Made by a program: the position numbers and the translations under genes. The notes under the pieces were generated by a model, which saw only the letters and a program-made list of their open reading frames with translations, was not told where the DNA came from and did not search any database. A stretch of 64,000 nt of DNA from the NCBI GenBank assembly GCA_963550135.1, contig CAUVBP010000001.1, forward strand, positions 40,511 through 104,510, given 5' to 3'. Shown piece after piece: positions 1 to 8,936 of the stretch. Positions within the stretch are counted from its first letter, which is position 1, and the number at the start of each line of letters is the position of its first letter. Source of the DNA: Saccharimonas sp963550135. Lineage in GTDB: Bacteria > Patescibacteriota > Saccharimonadia > Saccharimonadales > Saccharimonadaceae.

Positions 1-1248
1 CGGATCGTCAGTCCTATTCAAAATCACCGCACCGAACACCTCCTTTGCAGCCGTACTTGAGAGTTCTCCATGATCAACCAAATCAGACAACTTAATGAGA
101 CCTTCCACATTAGGCATCATATCAGACACATCAATCGCGTCATAATCACCCCACTCTACGGTTTCCGTGGTATTGACTGACGCAAACCAATTCGCTATTC
201 GCCTAGCAGCAGAAACACCTCTACTGTCAAGCGCACTAAGAACTGCATCAGCATATGGCTTAAAGTTCATAATAGTATAGACAACAGATTTATCAACATT
301 CAGCACGCTTAATTTTTCGCGATATTCTCCGGGCAGCATTGGCACTTCGGCTTGGATATCAGCGATGAATTCATCGGTCAATACCACTGGCGGAATGTCC
401 GGATCAGGCATGTAGCGATAATCCTGGGCATCCTCTTTCGAACGCTGTGAAGTAGTAATTTGCTTGTCATCGCTCCAGCCGCGGGTTTCCTGAACCACTG
501 GTTCGCCGCGCTCCAATAGGTCAACTTGGCGTTTGAACTCGTATTCAGCGGCACGCTCGACGCTGCGGAATGAATTAAGATTCTTCACTTCTGCCCGCTT
601 ACCGAGTTCAGTCGCGCCTTTCTTAGCCACCGAAATATTAACGTCAAAACGCATGTTGCCGTGGTATAAATCACCGTGCGTAACGCCAGCATAGACCATC
701 AATTTGTGCAGCTCCGAAGCGTATGCTTTGGCCTCCTCGGCAGAATGCATGTCCGGCTCAGAAACAATTTCGATCAGCGGTGTACCAGCGCGGTTGAGGT
801 CAACCAGCGAATAGCCGTCGTGGTGCGTCAACTTGCCAGCATCCTCTTCCATGTGCGCATGATGAATCCGCACCCGTTTGAGCGAACCGTCTTCTAGCGG
901 CGCATCGACATAGCCAGCCAAGATAATCGGCTGGTACATTTGCGATGTCTGATAGCCCTTTGGCAGGTCAGGGTAGAAATAATGTTTGCGATCAAACCGG
1001 CTAACGCGAGCAATCGGCGCGTTCAACGCTTTACCGGCGCGCACTGCTAGCTCGACAGCGTGCTTATTCAGCACCGGCAGCATGCCCGGCAGGCCAAAGT
1101 CAATCTCGTGCGTTTTTTCGTTTGGCTCAGCGTCGCGAGCGTCGTTATCAGCCGGACTAAACAGCTTGGTTTTGGTCGCCAGCTGGACATGACACTCGAT
1201 GCCAATGGTCATTTCATATTGTTGTAAAATTTCGTCAGATACTGCCAT
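1..1248 (-). CDS. gatB: Aspartyl/glutamyl-tRNA amidotransferase subunit B, 3' end outside window
   Basis: Translating the minus strand from ATG at 1248 gives MAVSDEILQQYEMTIGIECH, then the GatB signatures HVQLATKTKLFSP, HYFYPDLPKGYQTSQ, DLNRAGTPLIEIVSEPD and YRYMPDPDIPPV. The frame stays open to the window edge (416 codons seen). GatB is the subunit that activates mischarged Glu-tRNAGln or Asp-tRNAAsn with ATP and receives ammonia from GatA. The ATG overlaps the stop of the upstream gene (TAATG) and AGGAG lies just upstream. It is the last visible gene of the gatC-gatA-orf-gatB operon. The tail domain lies outside. Confidence 0.97.
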   Translation of the reverse strand, partial: MAVSDEILQQYEMTIGIECHVQLATKTKLFSPADNDARDAEPNEKTHEIDFGLPGMLPVLNKHAVELAVRAGKALNAPIARVSRFDRKHYFYPDLPKGYQTSQMYQPIILAGYVDAPLEDGSLKRVRIHHAHMEEDAGKLTHHDGYSLVDLNRAGTPLIEIVSEPDMHSAEEAKAYASELHKLMVYAGVTHGDLYHGNMRFDVNISVAKKGATELGKRAEVKNLNSFRSVERAAEYEFKRQVDLLERGEPVVQETRGWSDDKQITTSQRSKEDAQDYRYMPDPDIPPVVLTDEFIADIQAEVPMLPGEYREKLSVLNVDKSVVYTIMNFKPYADAVLSALDSRGVSAARRIANWFASVNTTETVEWGDYDAIDVSDMMPNVEGLIKLSDLVDHGELSSTAAKEVFGAVILNRTDDP

Positions 1249-1673
1249 TAGATTGCTCCTAAATCTTTCAATGCTTGTTTGTAAGCGGCCAGAGCGCGGC
1301 GCGCAATATCATAATTTATCTTGACATCAGCTTCGTGCGCGATATGGTTGCGAATTTTGTGCGCGCCCCAGATATGGTTAGCATTCGACCAAACCTTACC
1401 AGCGGCCTTCATGCGCTCGCCCATAGTTTCGCCCTTGTAGTGGCTATCACGCAGCGCCTTGTCGACAAGTTTATCAGCATTAAGAATAGCTAATTGCCAA
1501 CTAGGAGCGCTTTCTTTGTCGAGGCTATTCTCAATCGCCAGCCAGCGGGCGCGGAATTTTTCGACTTTGAGCTTCGGCGAACGCTTGCTGGCAAAGGCAA
1601 TAAAAACTGCGCCGACAATCGCCAAAATCAGTACCGCGATCAAAATAAACCACATTGCGAAATTATTATTCAT
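1248..1673 (-). CDS. Membrane-anchored HEPN-like small protein inside the gat operon
   Basis: A 141-residue protein. Residues 7-28 form one hydrophobic transmembrane helix, followed by a basic stretch and a helical domain. Near the C-terminus KIRNHIAHE (Arg108 to His113) fits the R-x4-6-H motif of HEPN domains, and the flanking pattern (leucine-rich helix before, a helix ending AYKQALKDL after) also resembles HEPN helical bundles. HEPN proteins are often RNases or toxin parts; a membrane-tethered version is an inference here. The start ATG overlaps the gatA stop by 8 nt (ATGAATAA) and its stop overlaps gatB, so it is translated with the amidotransferase. No assigned function is recognised. 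It could be a structural HEPN without RNase activity. Confidence 0.75.
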   Translation of the reverse strand: MNNNFAMWFILIAVLILAIVGAVFIAFASKRSPKLKVEKFRARWLAIENSLDKESAPSWQLAILNADKLVDKALRDSHYKGETMGERMKAAGKVWSNANHIWGAHKIRNHIAHEADVKINYDIARRALAAYKQALKDLGAI

Positions 1674-3072
1674 TTTCGCCCTCCATATCGCCTGCTAGCG
1701 CGATCAACTTAGCATCGGATTTCATCGGGCCGACTAGCTGCGCGCCGATTGGCAGGCCGCTAGAACTACTACCTACCGGTACACTGATTGCTGGCAAACC
1801 TGCCAAGCTCGGTGGTACCGTCATGACATCCGCCAAGTACATCTTGACTGGATCGCTAGTGTTTTCGCCCAGACCAAACGCCGGCGTCGGCGCGGTTGGC
1901 AGCAGCAAGAAATCGTACTTCTCAAACAGCTTGTTGAATTCGTTAATCAAAACAGTGCGCGCCTTTTGAGCTTTCAGATAATATGCATCGAAAAAGCCGC
2001 TGGACAGTACATAACTACCGATCATAATTCGCCGCTTATTTTCAGTCATGAAGCCTTCGTTGCGGCTGCGGCCGTAGAGCTCGGCTAGCGTTTTGGCACC
2101 TTCGGCACGATAGCCGTAGCGCACGCCATCGTAGCGCGCCAGATTGCTAGAAACTTCTGCTGGCACGACGATATAATAAATCGCCAAAGCATATTTAAGA
2201 CTTGGCATATCGACATCTTCGACCACGTGGCCAGCAGCGCGTAATTTATTGGCAAAATCATTAACGTTAGCGCGAACTTCTGCGTCAACGTCGTCGCTCA
2301 TCGCCTCGCTGATCAGGCCAATCTTCAAATGCTCGCCTGCTGATTTTTGTACTTCAAAGTAATCCGGCAGCGTCGTCATATCTTTATCGTCACGGCCAGC
2401 CATCACGCTAGTGACTAATGCCACATCGTCGGCATGCCGTGCGAAACAACCCATCGTGTCGGTACTCGAGGCCATCGCCACCGCACCGTAGCGGCTACTC
2501 AAACCATAAGTCGGTTTGAAACCGTAAACACCGTTAAAACTGGCTGGCTGGCGAATCGAGCCACCAGTATCGGTGCCAAGTGCAAACGGTACCACATCTA
2601 GCGCCGTTACGACCGCTGAACCGCCCGACGAACCGCCAGCTACCTTGGTCTGATCAACGGCATTATGCGTCGCGCCAAAATATGAGTTCTCGGTCGAACC
2701 GCCGTGCGCAAAAGCATCGAGATTCGACTTACCAATACAAATCGCACCAGCCGCTTCAAGCTTCTCGACGACGGTCGCCTGGACTGGCGCTTCGAAGTTT
2801 TCAAGCATTTTCGCCGCCGCAGTAGTTGGTGCGCCGAACGCCAAGTAATTATCCTTGACCACGAACGGTACGCCCGCCAGGACGCCCGGGTTCTCACCAT
2901 TTTTGATCCGCTCATCAATCTCGTCAGCTCGCTGCAGAGCGCGCTCCGCCGTCAGGCTGAGCAACGCATGATATTCCTCGGTTTCTTGGGCTTTGGCGAG
3001 CGACCGCTCGACTTGTGCCCGCGCAGTGGTCTCGCCTTTTTTAACCCTATCTGCTAAATCAACAATTTTCAT
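1666..3072 (-). CDS. gatA: Glutamyl-tRNA(Gln) amidotransferase subunit A
   Basis: Amidase-signature protein of 468 residues that hydrolyses glutamine and feeds ammonia to GatB. The Ser-cisSer-Lys triad is visible: Lys in GVPFVVKDN, Ser in VAGGSSGGSA and Ser in GGSIRQPAS. An in-frame extension upstream (starting at 3102) exists, but MKIVDLADRV at 3072 is chosen because it lies 2 nt after the gatC stop and fits the usual GatA N-terminus. The 3' end overlaps the HEPN-like gene. Length is normal for the family and no key residue is missing. Confidence 0.97.
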   Translation of the reverse strand: MKIVDLADRVKKGETTARAQVERSLAKAQETEEYHALLSLTAERALQRADEIDERIKNGENPGVLAGVPFVVKDNYLAFGAPTTAAAKMLENFEAPVQATVVEKLEAAGAICIGKSNLDAFAHGGSTENSYFGATHNAVDQTKVAGGSSGGSAVVTALDVVPFALGTDTGGSIRQPASFNGVYGFKPTYGLSSRYGAVAMASSTDTMGCFARHADDVALVTSVMAGRDDKDMTTLPDYFEVQKSAGEHLKIGLISEAMSDDVDAEVRANVNDFANKLRAAGHVVEDVDMPSLKYALAIYYIVVPAEVSSNLARYDGVRYGYRAEGAKTLAELYGRSRNEGFMTENKRRIMIGSYVLSSGFFDAYYLKAQKARTVLINEFNKLFEKYDFLLLPTAPTPAFGLGENTSDPVKMYLADVMTVPPSLAGLPAISVPVGSSSSGLPIGAQLVGPMKSDAKLIALAGDMEGENE

Positions 3073-3074
3073 AA

Positions 3075-3365
3075 CTACAACACCTTTGGCACTTTCACGC
3101 AATTGTCGCTTTGCTCGGCTGCTAAGGCCAGCAGCTGTTGCCGCGATACGCTGCTATCAATGATTTCGTCGTCGCGCCAGACGTTTTGCAAGCCTGTCAC
3201 CTGATACGTCGGCTCCACGCCGTCGGTATCCAACTCGTCCAGCTGACCGATATAGTTGATGATTCCCTCGATATCGGCGCGGATCGACTTAACCTCCGGA
3301 CCAGACATCTGCAAACTGCTTAGTTGTGCCAAATGACGCACATCGTCGTTGGTAATTGTACTCAT
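3075..3365 (-). CDS. gatC: Glutamyl-tRNA(Gln) amidotransferase subunit C
   Basis: A 96-residue GatC. The N-terminus ITNDDVRHLAQLSSLQMS and the later LDTDGVEPTYQVTGLQNVWR are typical; GatC wraps GatA and GatB and stabilises the complex. It is the first gene of the operon. A TATAAT box (3375-3380) lies 9 nt before the ATG and no Shine-Dalgarno is present, so the mRNA probably has a leader of only 2-3 nt. Confidence 0.95.
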   Translation of the reverse strand: MSTITNDDVRHLAQLSSLQMSGPEVKSIRADIEGIINYIGQLDELDTDGVEPTYQVTGLQNVWRDDEIIDSSVSRQQLLALAAEQSDNCVKVPKVL

Positions 3366-3464
3366 TATTCACTAATTATAACGCAGAAGCTAGAGAAGTG
3401 CCAAAGGATTTTGCATAAGTTACAGAAGCTCGGTCATCCCACTTATGCTACAATAAGATAAGTT

Positions 3465-5237
3465 ATGCCGCATCAAATCAAAAAAAAGCTAGGAGTGACG
3501 TTATATAGAGGCGGAGCGGAGTTCCGTGTGTGGGCGCCTTTTGCGCGGCAAGTATTCATCAGCGGGACGTTCACCGCGGGCGAGAAACAGCCACTAACCA
3601 GCGAGGGCGACGGCTACTGGTTTGCGCTAATTCGCAATGTTGAGCCGGGCCACCAATACAAATATATCATCGAGACGCCCGACGGCCGGCTGCTCGAGAA
3701 GAACGACCCGCGCGCTCGAGCTATCACTAGCAGCGATAAAGGCTTTTCAGTGGTAGTCGATAATAACTTCGATTGGCAGAACGATGCTAATTTTGCCATG
3801 CCGCCGCGCCAAGATCAAGTCATTTATGAACTGCATGTCGGTACTTTCAACCGCCCCGATGCTGCTACATCTGGTACCTTTGACAGTGCGATCGAAAAGT
3901 TGGATTACTTGCGAGATCTCGGTATTAACATTATCGAGCTGATGCCAATCACTAGCATGGCTTTCAGCAACGGCTGGGGCTATGCGCCAAACCATATTTT
4001 CAGCGTCGAAAGCATGCTGGGCGGGCGCCACGGCTTGATGAAGTTTGTGCGCGAGTGCCACACCCGCGGTATCGGCGTAGTGCTAGACGTTGTCTACAAC
4101 CATTTCTACGGCGATACCGATCTTTGGCAGTTTGACGGTTGGAGCGAGAACGACCGCGGCGGGATTTATTTTTATAATGACGAGCGCGGCGATACGCCTT
4201 GGGGCGGACGACCTGATTTCGGCCGGCCGGAAGTTCGGCAATTCGTCCTTGACAATATTACGATGTGGTTGAATGAATACCATATGGATGGCCTGCGCGT
4301 CGATAGCACCATTTACATGCGCAACACCGAAGGCCGCGATAACGACCCCGAGCACGACATCGCTGACACTTGGAGTTTATTGCAAGATATCACTGAATTA
4401 GCGCACAAGATCAAGCCAGATTCGCTGATAATCGCCGAAGATGCCGCCTGCAATCCAGCAATCACGGCACCGCGCGCCAACAACGGCTGCGGCTTTGATG
4501 CGCAGTGGGAGCTAGGTTGGCCGCATGCTTTACGTGATGCACTGGGGCTAACTACTGGTACGGCACCGACTTTGCAGGGTATTCGCTATGAATTTTCTCA
4601 CTCGTACAATGGCAATGATTTTGAGCGGGTTATTTTTAGCGATTCGCACGATACTGCCGCCAACGGCTCGGTGCGGCTCAACGAAGCAGCCGACCCCACC
4701 GGCGGTACAACGCTATATGCCCGCGAGAAAGCTCTGCTGGCCGACGCCGTCACTTTGACGTCCGCTGGTATACCAATGATTTTACAAGGCAGCGAGTTCT
4801 TGCAGGACGGCTCCTTCAACGATTGGGCAGCCCTAGAATGGCGCAAAACTGAAAAGTACGCTGGTATCCTGCTAGCTCACAAACACTTGCTAGCACTACG
4901 GCATAACGCTTACGATACAACACGCGGCCTGCAAGGCAATTCGACCGCCCTTTTCCACACCAACGACGACAACTGTGTTATCGGTTACCACCGCTGGGAT
5001 AAGGGCGGCGCTGGCGACGACGTGCTAGTAATTGTCAATTTTAGCGACCAGCACTTCGACCATTACGATATCAATTTGCCGCTGCCAGGGCACTGGCATG
5101 TCCGCTTTAACAGCAGCTGGCACGGCTATAGCAAAGATTTTCGCGGCGTGCATTTATCATCGGTAACTACGCATAAAAACGGTACAGCCACTATCACACT
5201 ACCGCCTTATGGGGTTTATATTTTGTCGCAAGAGTAA
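3465..5237 (+). CDS. GH13 alpha-glucan-active enzyme (branching-enzyme/alpha-amylase-like) with N-terminal CBM48-like domain
   Basis: A 590-residue protein without signal peptide. Residues about 10-100 resemble the N-terminal beta-sandwich of branching and debranching enzymes (EFRVWAPFARQVFISGTF). A TIM barrel follows with DVVYNH, DGLRVDST (nucleophile Asp about 280), IIAEDA (acid/base Glu) and FSDSHD (stabilising Asp). A C-terminal beta domain ends the chain (VLVIVNFSDQ, LPPYGVYIL). It probably acts on cytoplasmic alpha-glucans. Branching enzyme, trehalohydrolase and amylase remain possible because no diagnostic subfamily insert is seen. It is transcribed alone. A TACAAT box 10 nt before the ATG suggests a very short leader. 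Confidence 0.88.
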   Translation: MPHQIKKKLGVTLYRGGAEFRVWAPFARQVFISGTFTAGEKQPLTSEGDGYWFALIRNVEPGHQYKYIIETPDGRLLEKNDPRARAITSSDKGFSVVVDNNFDWQNDANFAMPPRQDQVIYELHVGTFNRPDAATSGTFDSAIEKLDYLRDLGINIIELMPITSMAFSNGWGYAPNHIFSVESMLGGRHGLMKFVRECHTRGIGVVLDVVYNHFYGDTDLWQFDGWSENDRGGIYFYNDERGDTPWGGRPDFGRPEVRQFVLDNITMWLNEYHMDGLRVDSTIYMRNTEGRDNDPEHDIADTWSLLQDITELAHKIKPDSLIIAEDAACNPAITAPRANNGCGFDAQWELGWPHALRDALGLTTGTAPTLQGIRYEFSHSYNGNDFERVIFSDSHDTAANGSVRLNEAADPTGGTTLYAREKALLADAVTLTSAGIPMILQGSEFLQDGSFNDWAALEWRKTEKYAGILLAHKHLLALRHNAYDTTRGLQGNSTALFHTNDDNCVIGYHRWDKGGAGDDVLVIVNFSDQHFDHYDINLPLPGHWHVRFNSSWHGYSKDFRGVHLSSVTTHKNGTATITLPPYGVYILSQE

Positions 5238-5295
5238 CTACCTTATCTTATATATTATAACATATTTGATGGTATTATGTCAAAAAAATCTTGAT

Positions 5296-6285
5296 TTAGC
5301 TAGAGAAAAAGCGGATGGTAGCTATATCATTAACCTCAACCGCAACCCTGCCACCAACTGGATAAGTGAATTTCGGGTCGGTATGGCCAAAATCTAAATT
5401 AGCAATGACTGGCATAGTCTGTTCAATATTTTTGCTGAGAATAATATCCCTAAGAGCCTGCTCTGTTGGCTGCGATTCCTGCTGGAAACGCCCGATCAGA
5501 ATGGCTTTGACCTGGCGAAAATACGGCTGCTGCACTACCGACTGGAAATTGCGCTCGAATGTCTCTAAAATCGAATCGTAACTATCGTCCTCAATACATA
5601 AGATGATATCGCCAGCAATGCGCGGAAAATACTCGGTGCCGTTCAACAAATTTAGACTGCACATATTTCCGCCCAGCAAAATTCCTTCGGCTCTACCTTT
5701 TTGGATGATTACTGGACCGTTGTTTGGCAGAGTGGCGCGCGAGGATTTTTCGTCGTAGTCCCAAGGATAATCGTAAAAGTTCGCCGACGGCGCAACTTCG
5801 TACTCATCCGGCTGATCCGCAAACAAACAGCGCTTGAAATATTCCAGCGAATAGCTATTTTGCGGTAGCATACCAAAGCAATAAAAGTTCGGCGCAGCAT
5901 ATGTGATTAAGCCAGTTTTAGCCAAAATAGCATGATTCAATACCGTGATATCCGAAGATCCGGCAAAAATCTTCGGGTCAGCGCCAATTAGTTTCCAGTC
6001 TATTTTGTCGAGCAGCTGATTTGAATTAAAACCGCCAATAGCCGCCAAAATCGCTTTAACTTTCGAATCGGTAAATGCAGCGTGCAAATCGTCGACCTTC
6101 TCCTGGTCGCTCGGACAGCCGCGCTGAGACCGTGAAAAGGCATTTTCACTAAACGTCACTGTCAGACCGAGCGATTCCAGCGCCATCGTTGCCCGCCGCA
6201 AAACAGTCTCGTCAATATCGCTAGCCGAGCGCGCCAGTGCAACGATTCTAATTTCGTCGCCAGGCTGCAGTTTGTTTGGTGTCAT
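5296..6285 (-). CDS. S66-family LD-carboxypeptidase / MccF-like serine peptidase
   Basis: A 329-residue cytoplasmic protein. S66 features are present in order: AAIGGFNSNQLL, the nucleophile elbow FAGSSDIT (Ser110/111), LLGGNMCSLNLL, the catalytic Glu in CIEDDSYD, and the catalytic His in LDFGHTDP near the C-terminus. Family members either trim the D-Ala from murein tetrapeptides (LdcA) or cleave microcin C-type nucleotides (MccF). The insert between the elbow and Glu looks MccF-like, but this alone does not decide. It follows uvrB by 35 nt and has an AGAAAGGA ribosome site, so it is probably cotranscribed. Confidence 0.88.
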   Translation of the reverse strand: MTPNKLQPGDEIRIVALARSASDIDETVLRRATMALESLGLTVTFSENAFSRSQRGCPSDQEKVDDLHAAFTDSKVKAILAAIGGFNSNQLLDKIDWKLIGADPKIFAGSSDITVLNHAILAKTGLITYAAPNFYCFGMLPQNSYSLEYFKRCLFADQPDEYEVAPSANFYDYPWDYDEKSSRATLPNNGPVIIQKGRAEGILLGGNMCSLNLLNGTEYFPRIAGDIILCIEDDSYDSILETFERNFQSVVQQPYFRQVKAILIGRFQQESQPTEQALRDIILSKNIEQTMPVIANLDFGHTDPKFTYPVGGRVAVEVNDIATIRFFSS

Positions 6286-6320
6286 TTTGATCCTTTCTGC
6301 TAAAGTTTTTGTTACTAGCC

Positions 6321-8294
6321 CTACATCTTCTCGCGAATCTCGGCGATTAGGTCGCGCAGGTCGGCGGCGCGTTCGAATTCTAAGTTAGCGCTAGCCAAGT
6401 TCATCTGCGCGGTCAAATCTTTGACGAGATTCTTGTACTCATCGCGCGGGATTTTGCGCAAGTCGAGCTTTGGCTTGTCGTCTTCTTTTTGCGGGATGAT
6501 AGCGCGCAAACCTTCATCGATCGCTTTGCTGATACCGCGCGGCGTGATGTTATGCTCGCGGTTGTATTTTTCTTGAATCTGGCGGCGGCGGCGCGTTTCG
6601 TCGATCGCCAAGCGCATGCTATCGGTCATATTGTCGCCGTACATAATCACCTTGCCATCGACGTGGCGCGCAGCCCGGCCGATCGTCTGAATTAGGCTGC
6701 GTTCGCTGCGCAAGAAACCTTCCTTGTCGGCATCCATAATCGCCACCAAACTAACCTCTGGCAAGTCAATCCCCTCGCGCAGCAAATTGATGCCGACCAG
6801 CACGTCATAAACGCCCATCCGCAAATCGCGCAAAATATCGCCGCGCTCCAGCGTGTCAATTTCGCTGTGAATGTAAGCCGTCTTGATACCAATCTCTGTC
6901 AAGTAAGTCGATAAGTCCTCTGCCATCCTCTTGGTCAAAGTAGTGACTAGTACGCGCTGCTTTTTATCGACGCGGTCGCGGATCTCGGCGATCAAGTCGT
7001 CGACTTGCCCGTCGGTCGGGCGGACGATAATCTCTGGATCAAGCAAACCAGTCGGGCGGATCACTTGCTGCGCTGGTGCCGGACTGCGCTGGAGTTCATA
7101 ATCGCCAGGCGTCGCCGAAACGTAAATTACTTGGTTGATGTGTTTATTAAATTCGTCAAAGCGCAGCGGGCGGTTATCTAGGGCACTCGGCAAGCGAAAA
7201 CCATACTCGACCAAAACTTCTTTGCGGGCGCGATCGCCATTATACATGCCGCGCACTTGCGGCACGGTAACGTGGCTTTCGTCGATAATCATCAAAAAGT
7301 CGTCTGGAAAGTAATCTAGCAAAGTCGCTGGCTGCTCGCCCGGTTCGCGGTTGGTTAGATAACGGCTGTAGTTTTCGATACCTTTGACGAAGCCAGTCTG
7401 CTCGAGCATCTCGAGGTCGTACTTGGTGCGCTGGCTGAGCCGCTGCGCCTCCAGCAATTTATTATTCTTCTCGAACCATTCGACGCGCTGCTCATACTCG
7501 GCGCGAATATTCTCGATGGCGCGCTTGATCTTTTCTTTTGGCGTAGCGTAGTGGCTGCTCGGAAAAATAGTGAAGAGTTCCGGCTCTTCTAGAATCTCGC
7601 CAGTCAGCGGGTCAATCCGCGTAATTCGATCGACGTCATCACCAAAAAACTCCACTCGATAAGCTGTTTCGCCACCCGCCGGAAAGACATCAACCACGTC
7701 GCCTTTGACCCGAAACGCGCCGCGCGCAAAGTCGACATCGTTACGATGATACTGAATATCCATCAGTTGGCGCAAAAATTTGTCTTGCAAACGCCGTTCG
7801 CCGCGCTTAACAGTGATCGACAAATCATAATAATCCGCCGGCGAGCCCAAACCATAAATGCAGCTGACACTCGACACGATAACCACGTCGCGCCGTGTCA
7901 GCAAAGCGTCAGTAGCAGCATGGCGCAAGCGGTCGATTTCTTCGTTGATCGCCGAATCTTTCTCGATATAGGTATCGCTCGACGCGATGTAGGCTTCTGG
8001 CTGGTAATAATCAAAATAACTGACGAAATAATGAACTTCGTTGTCGGGGAAAAACTGTTTGAATTCGCTGAACAGCTGGGCAGCGAGAGTTTTGTTGTGC
8101 GCCAAAATCAGTGTCGGCACGTTCCTTTGAGCGATAATATTCGCCATCGTAAAAGTTTTACCGCTACCTGTTACACCGAGTAGCGTTTGCTCGCGCTGGC
8201 CGTCGTGCAAACCATTCAGCAATTGGGCGATCGCTTGCGGCTGATCGCCAGTCGGTTGATACGCAGACTTTAGCCGAAATCGCTGACTATCCAT
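6321..8294 (-). CDS. uvrB: UvrABC system protein B
   Basis: A 657-residue excision-repair helicase-like ATPase that verifies damage after UvrA loading and recruits UvrC. Walker A is GVTGSGKTFT. The beta-hairpin region YYQPEAYIASSDTYIEKD follows, then DESHVT, the helicase C motifs VLVTTLTKRMAEDL and QTIGRAARH, and a C-terminal UVR motif (FERAADLRDLIAEIREKM). Length is standard. The start lacks a Shine-Dalgarno; TAAAAT sits 7 nt before the ATG, consistent with leaderless transcription. It is the first gene of a two-gene unit with the S66 peptidase. Confidence 0.98.
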   Translation of the reverse strand: MDSQRFRLKSAYQPTGDQPQAIAQLLNGLHDGQREQTLLGVTGSGKTFTMANIIAQRNVPTLILAHNKTLAAQLFSEFKQFFPDNEVHYFVSYFDYYQPEAYIASSDTYIEKDSAINEEIDRLRHAATDALLTRRDVVIVSSVSCIYGLGSPADYYDLSITVKRGERRLQDKFLRQLMDIQYHRNDVDFARGAFRVKGDVVDVFPAGGETAYRVEFFGDDVDRITRIDPLTGEILEEPELFTIFPSSHYATPKEKIKRAIENIRAEYEQRVEWFEKNNKLLEAQRLSQRTKYDLEMLEQTGFVKGIENYSRYLTNREPGEQPATLLDYFPDDFLMIIDESHVTVPQVRGMYNGDRARKEVLVEYGFRLPSALDNRPLRFDEFNKHINQVIYVSATPGDYELQRSPAPAQQVIRPTGLLDPEIIVRPTDGQVDDLIAEIRDRVDKKQRVLVTTLTKRMAEDLSTYLTEIGIKTAYIHSEIDTLERGDILRDLRMGVYDVLVGINLLREGIDLPEVSLVAIMDADKEGFLRSERSLIQTIGRAARHVDGKVIMYGDNMTDSMRLAIDETRRRRQIQEKYNREHNITPRGISKAIDEGLRAIIPQKEDDKPKLDLRKIPRDEYKNLVKDLTAQMNLASANLEFERAADLRDLIAEIREKM

Positions 8295-8327
8295 CTGGTA
8301 TATTTTAACATTTTTAAGCTATTCTAG

Positions 8328-8936
8328 CTAACCTTGGCCATAACGTTTGACACTAACCTGCGGGTCGCTGCTATCGTGCTCGACATCGGCGTATTTCTTG
8401 TCAAGCGCCTCAATGACTCGCGCCACTAACCGCTCAGGGTTTGCATCGTAAATGACATCTTTAGCGCCCGGCGCCCAAACGTTCTTGAGCAAAGTAATCG
8501 TGTAGTCTGCCAAGCCGCCGCTGCCCAGCAAGATACCGCAGATCTTGCGGCTTTCGAGCGCCGTCGATAGCTCGTGCAGGCTGCCCATTCGCCCGCCGAC
8601 AGTAATCACCGCGTCGGCACTGCGCACCAGATGAACATCGCGGCCAACATATTCCATACCGGTGAAGTTGATATAGTCGAATTCGGCAGTCGGCAAACGG
8701 TAAGTCGAAATATGTTCGCGAAACGAACTAGCTGGCGAGAATCCGACCGACACGCCTTTAGTCTGGTTAACACTTTTGAAGCCGCGCGCCGCAAAGTGCG
8801 GCAAACCGACAGTAGCGCCTGTCAGCAATGTCTTGCCTGAACGTGCGATTTCAGCGCCAATCGCAAAAGCTTTTTCGTGAGCGCTATCAACCGTCTCGCC
8901 CGACGCCGCGCCCGATACACAAATCTGGTATTTCAT
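8328..8936 (-). CDS. LOG-like / TIGR00725-type SLOG-fold protein
   Basis: A 202-residue Rossmann-like protein: KTLLTGATVGLPHFAA near the N-terminus, then RSADAVITVGGRMGSLHELSTALE, which corresponds to the PGGxGTxxE nucleotide-binding motif of LOG (cytokinin-activating phosphoribohydrolase) proteins but lacks the leading Pro and has Ser for Thr. The family cleaves nucleoside monophosphates or binds nucleotide ligands. It is the last gene of the sugar-phosphate operon, its ATG overlapping the PfkB stop (TAATG). A role in ribose-5-phosphate release is only an inference from context. A terminator for this operon was not identified. Confidence 0.8.
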   Translation of the reverse strand: MKYQICVSGAASGETVDSAHEKAFAIGAEIARSGKTLLTGATVGLPHFAARGFKSVNQTKGVSVGFSPASSFREHISTYRLPTAEFDYINFTGMEYVGRDVHLVRSADAVITVGGRMGSLHELSTALESRKICGILLGSGGLADYTITLLKNVWAPGAKDVIYDANPERLVARVIEALDKKYADVEHDSSDPQVSVKRYGQG

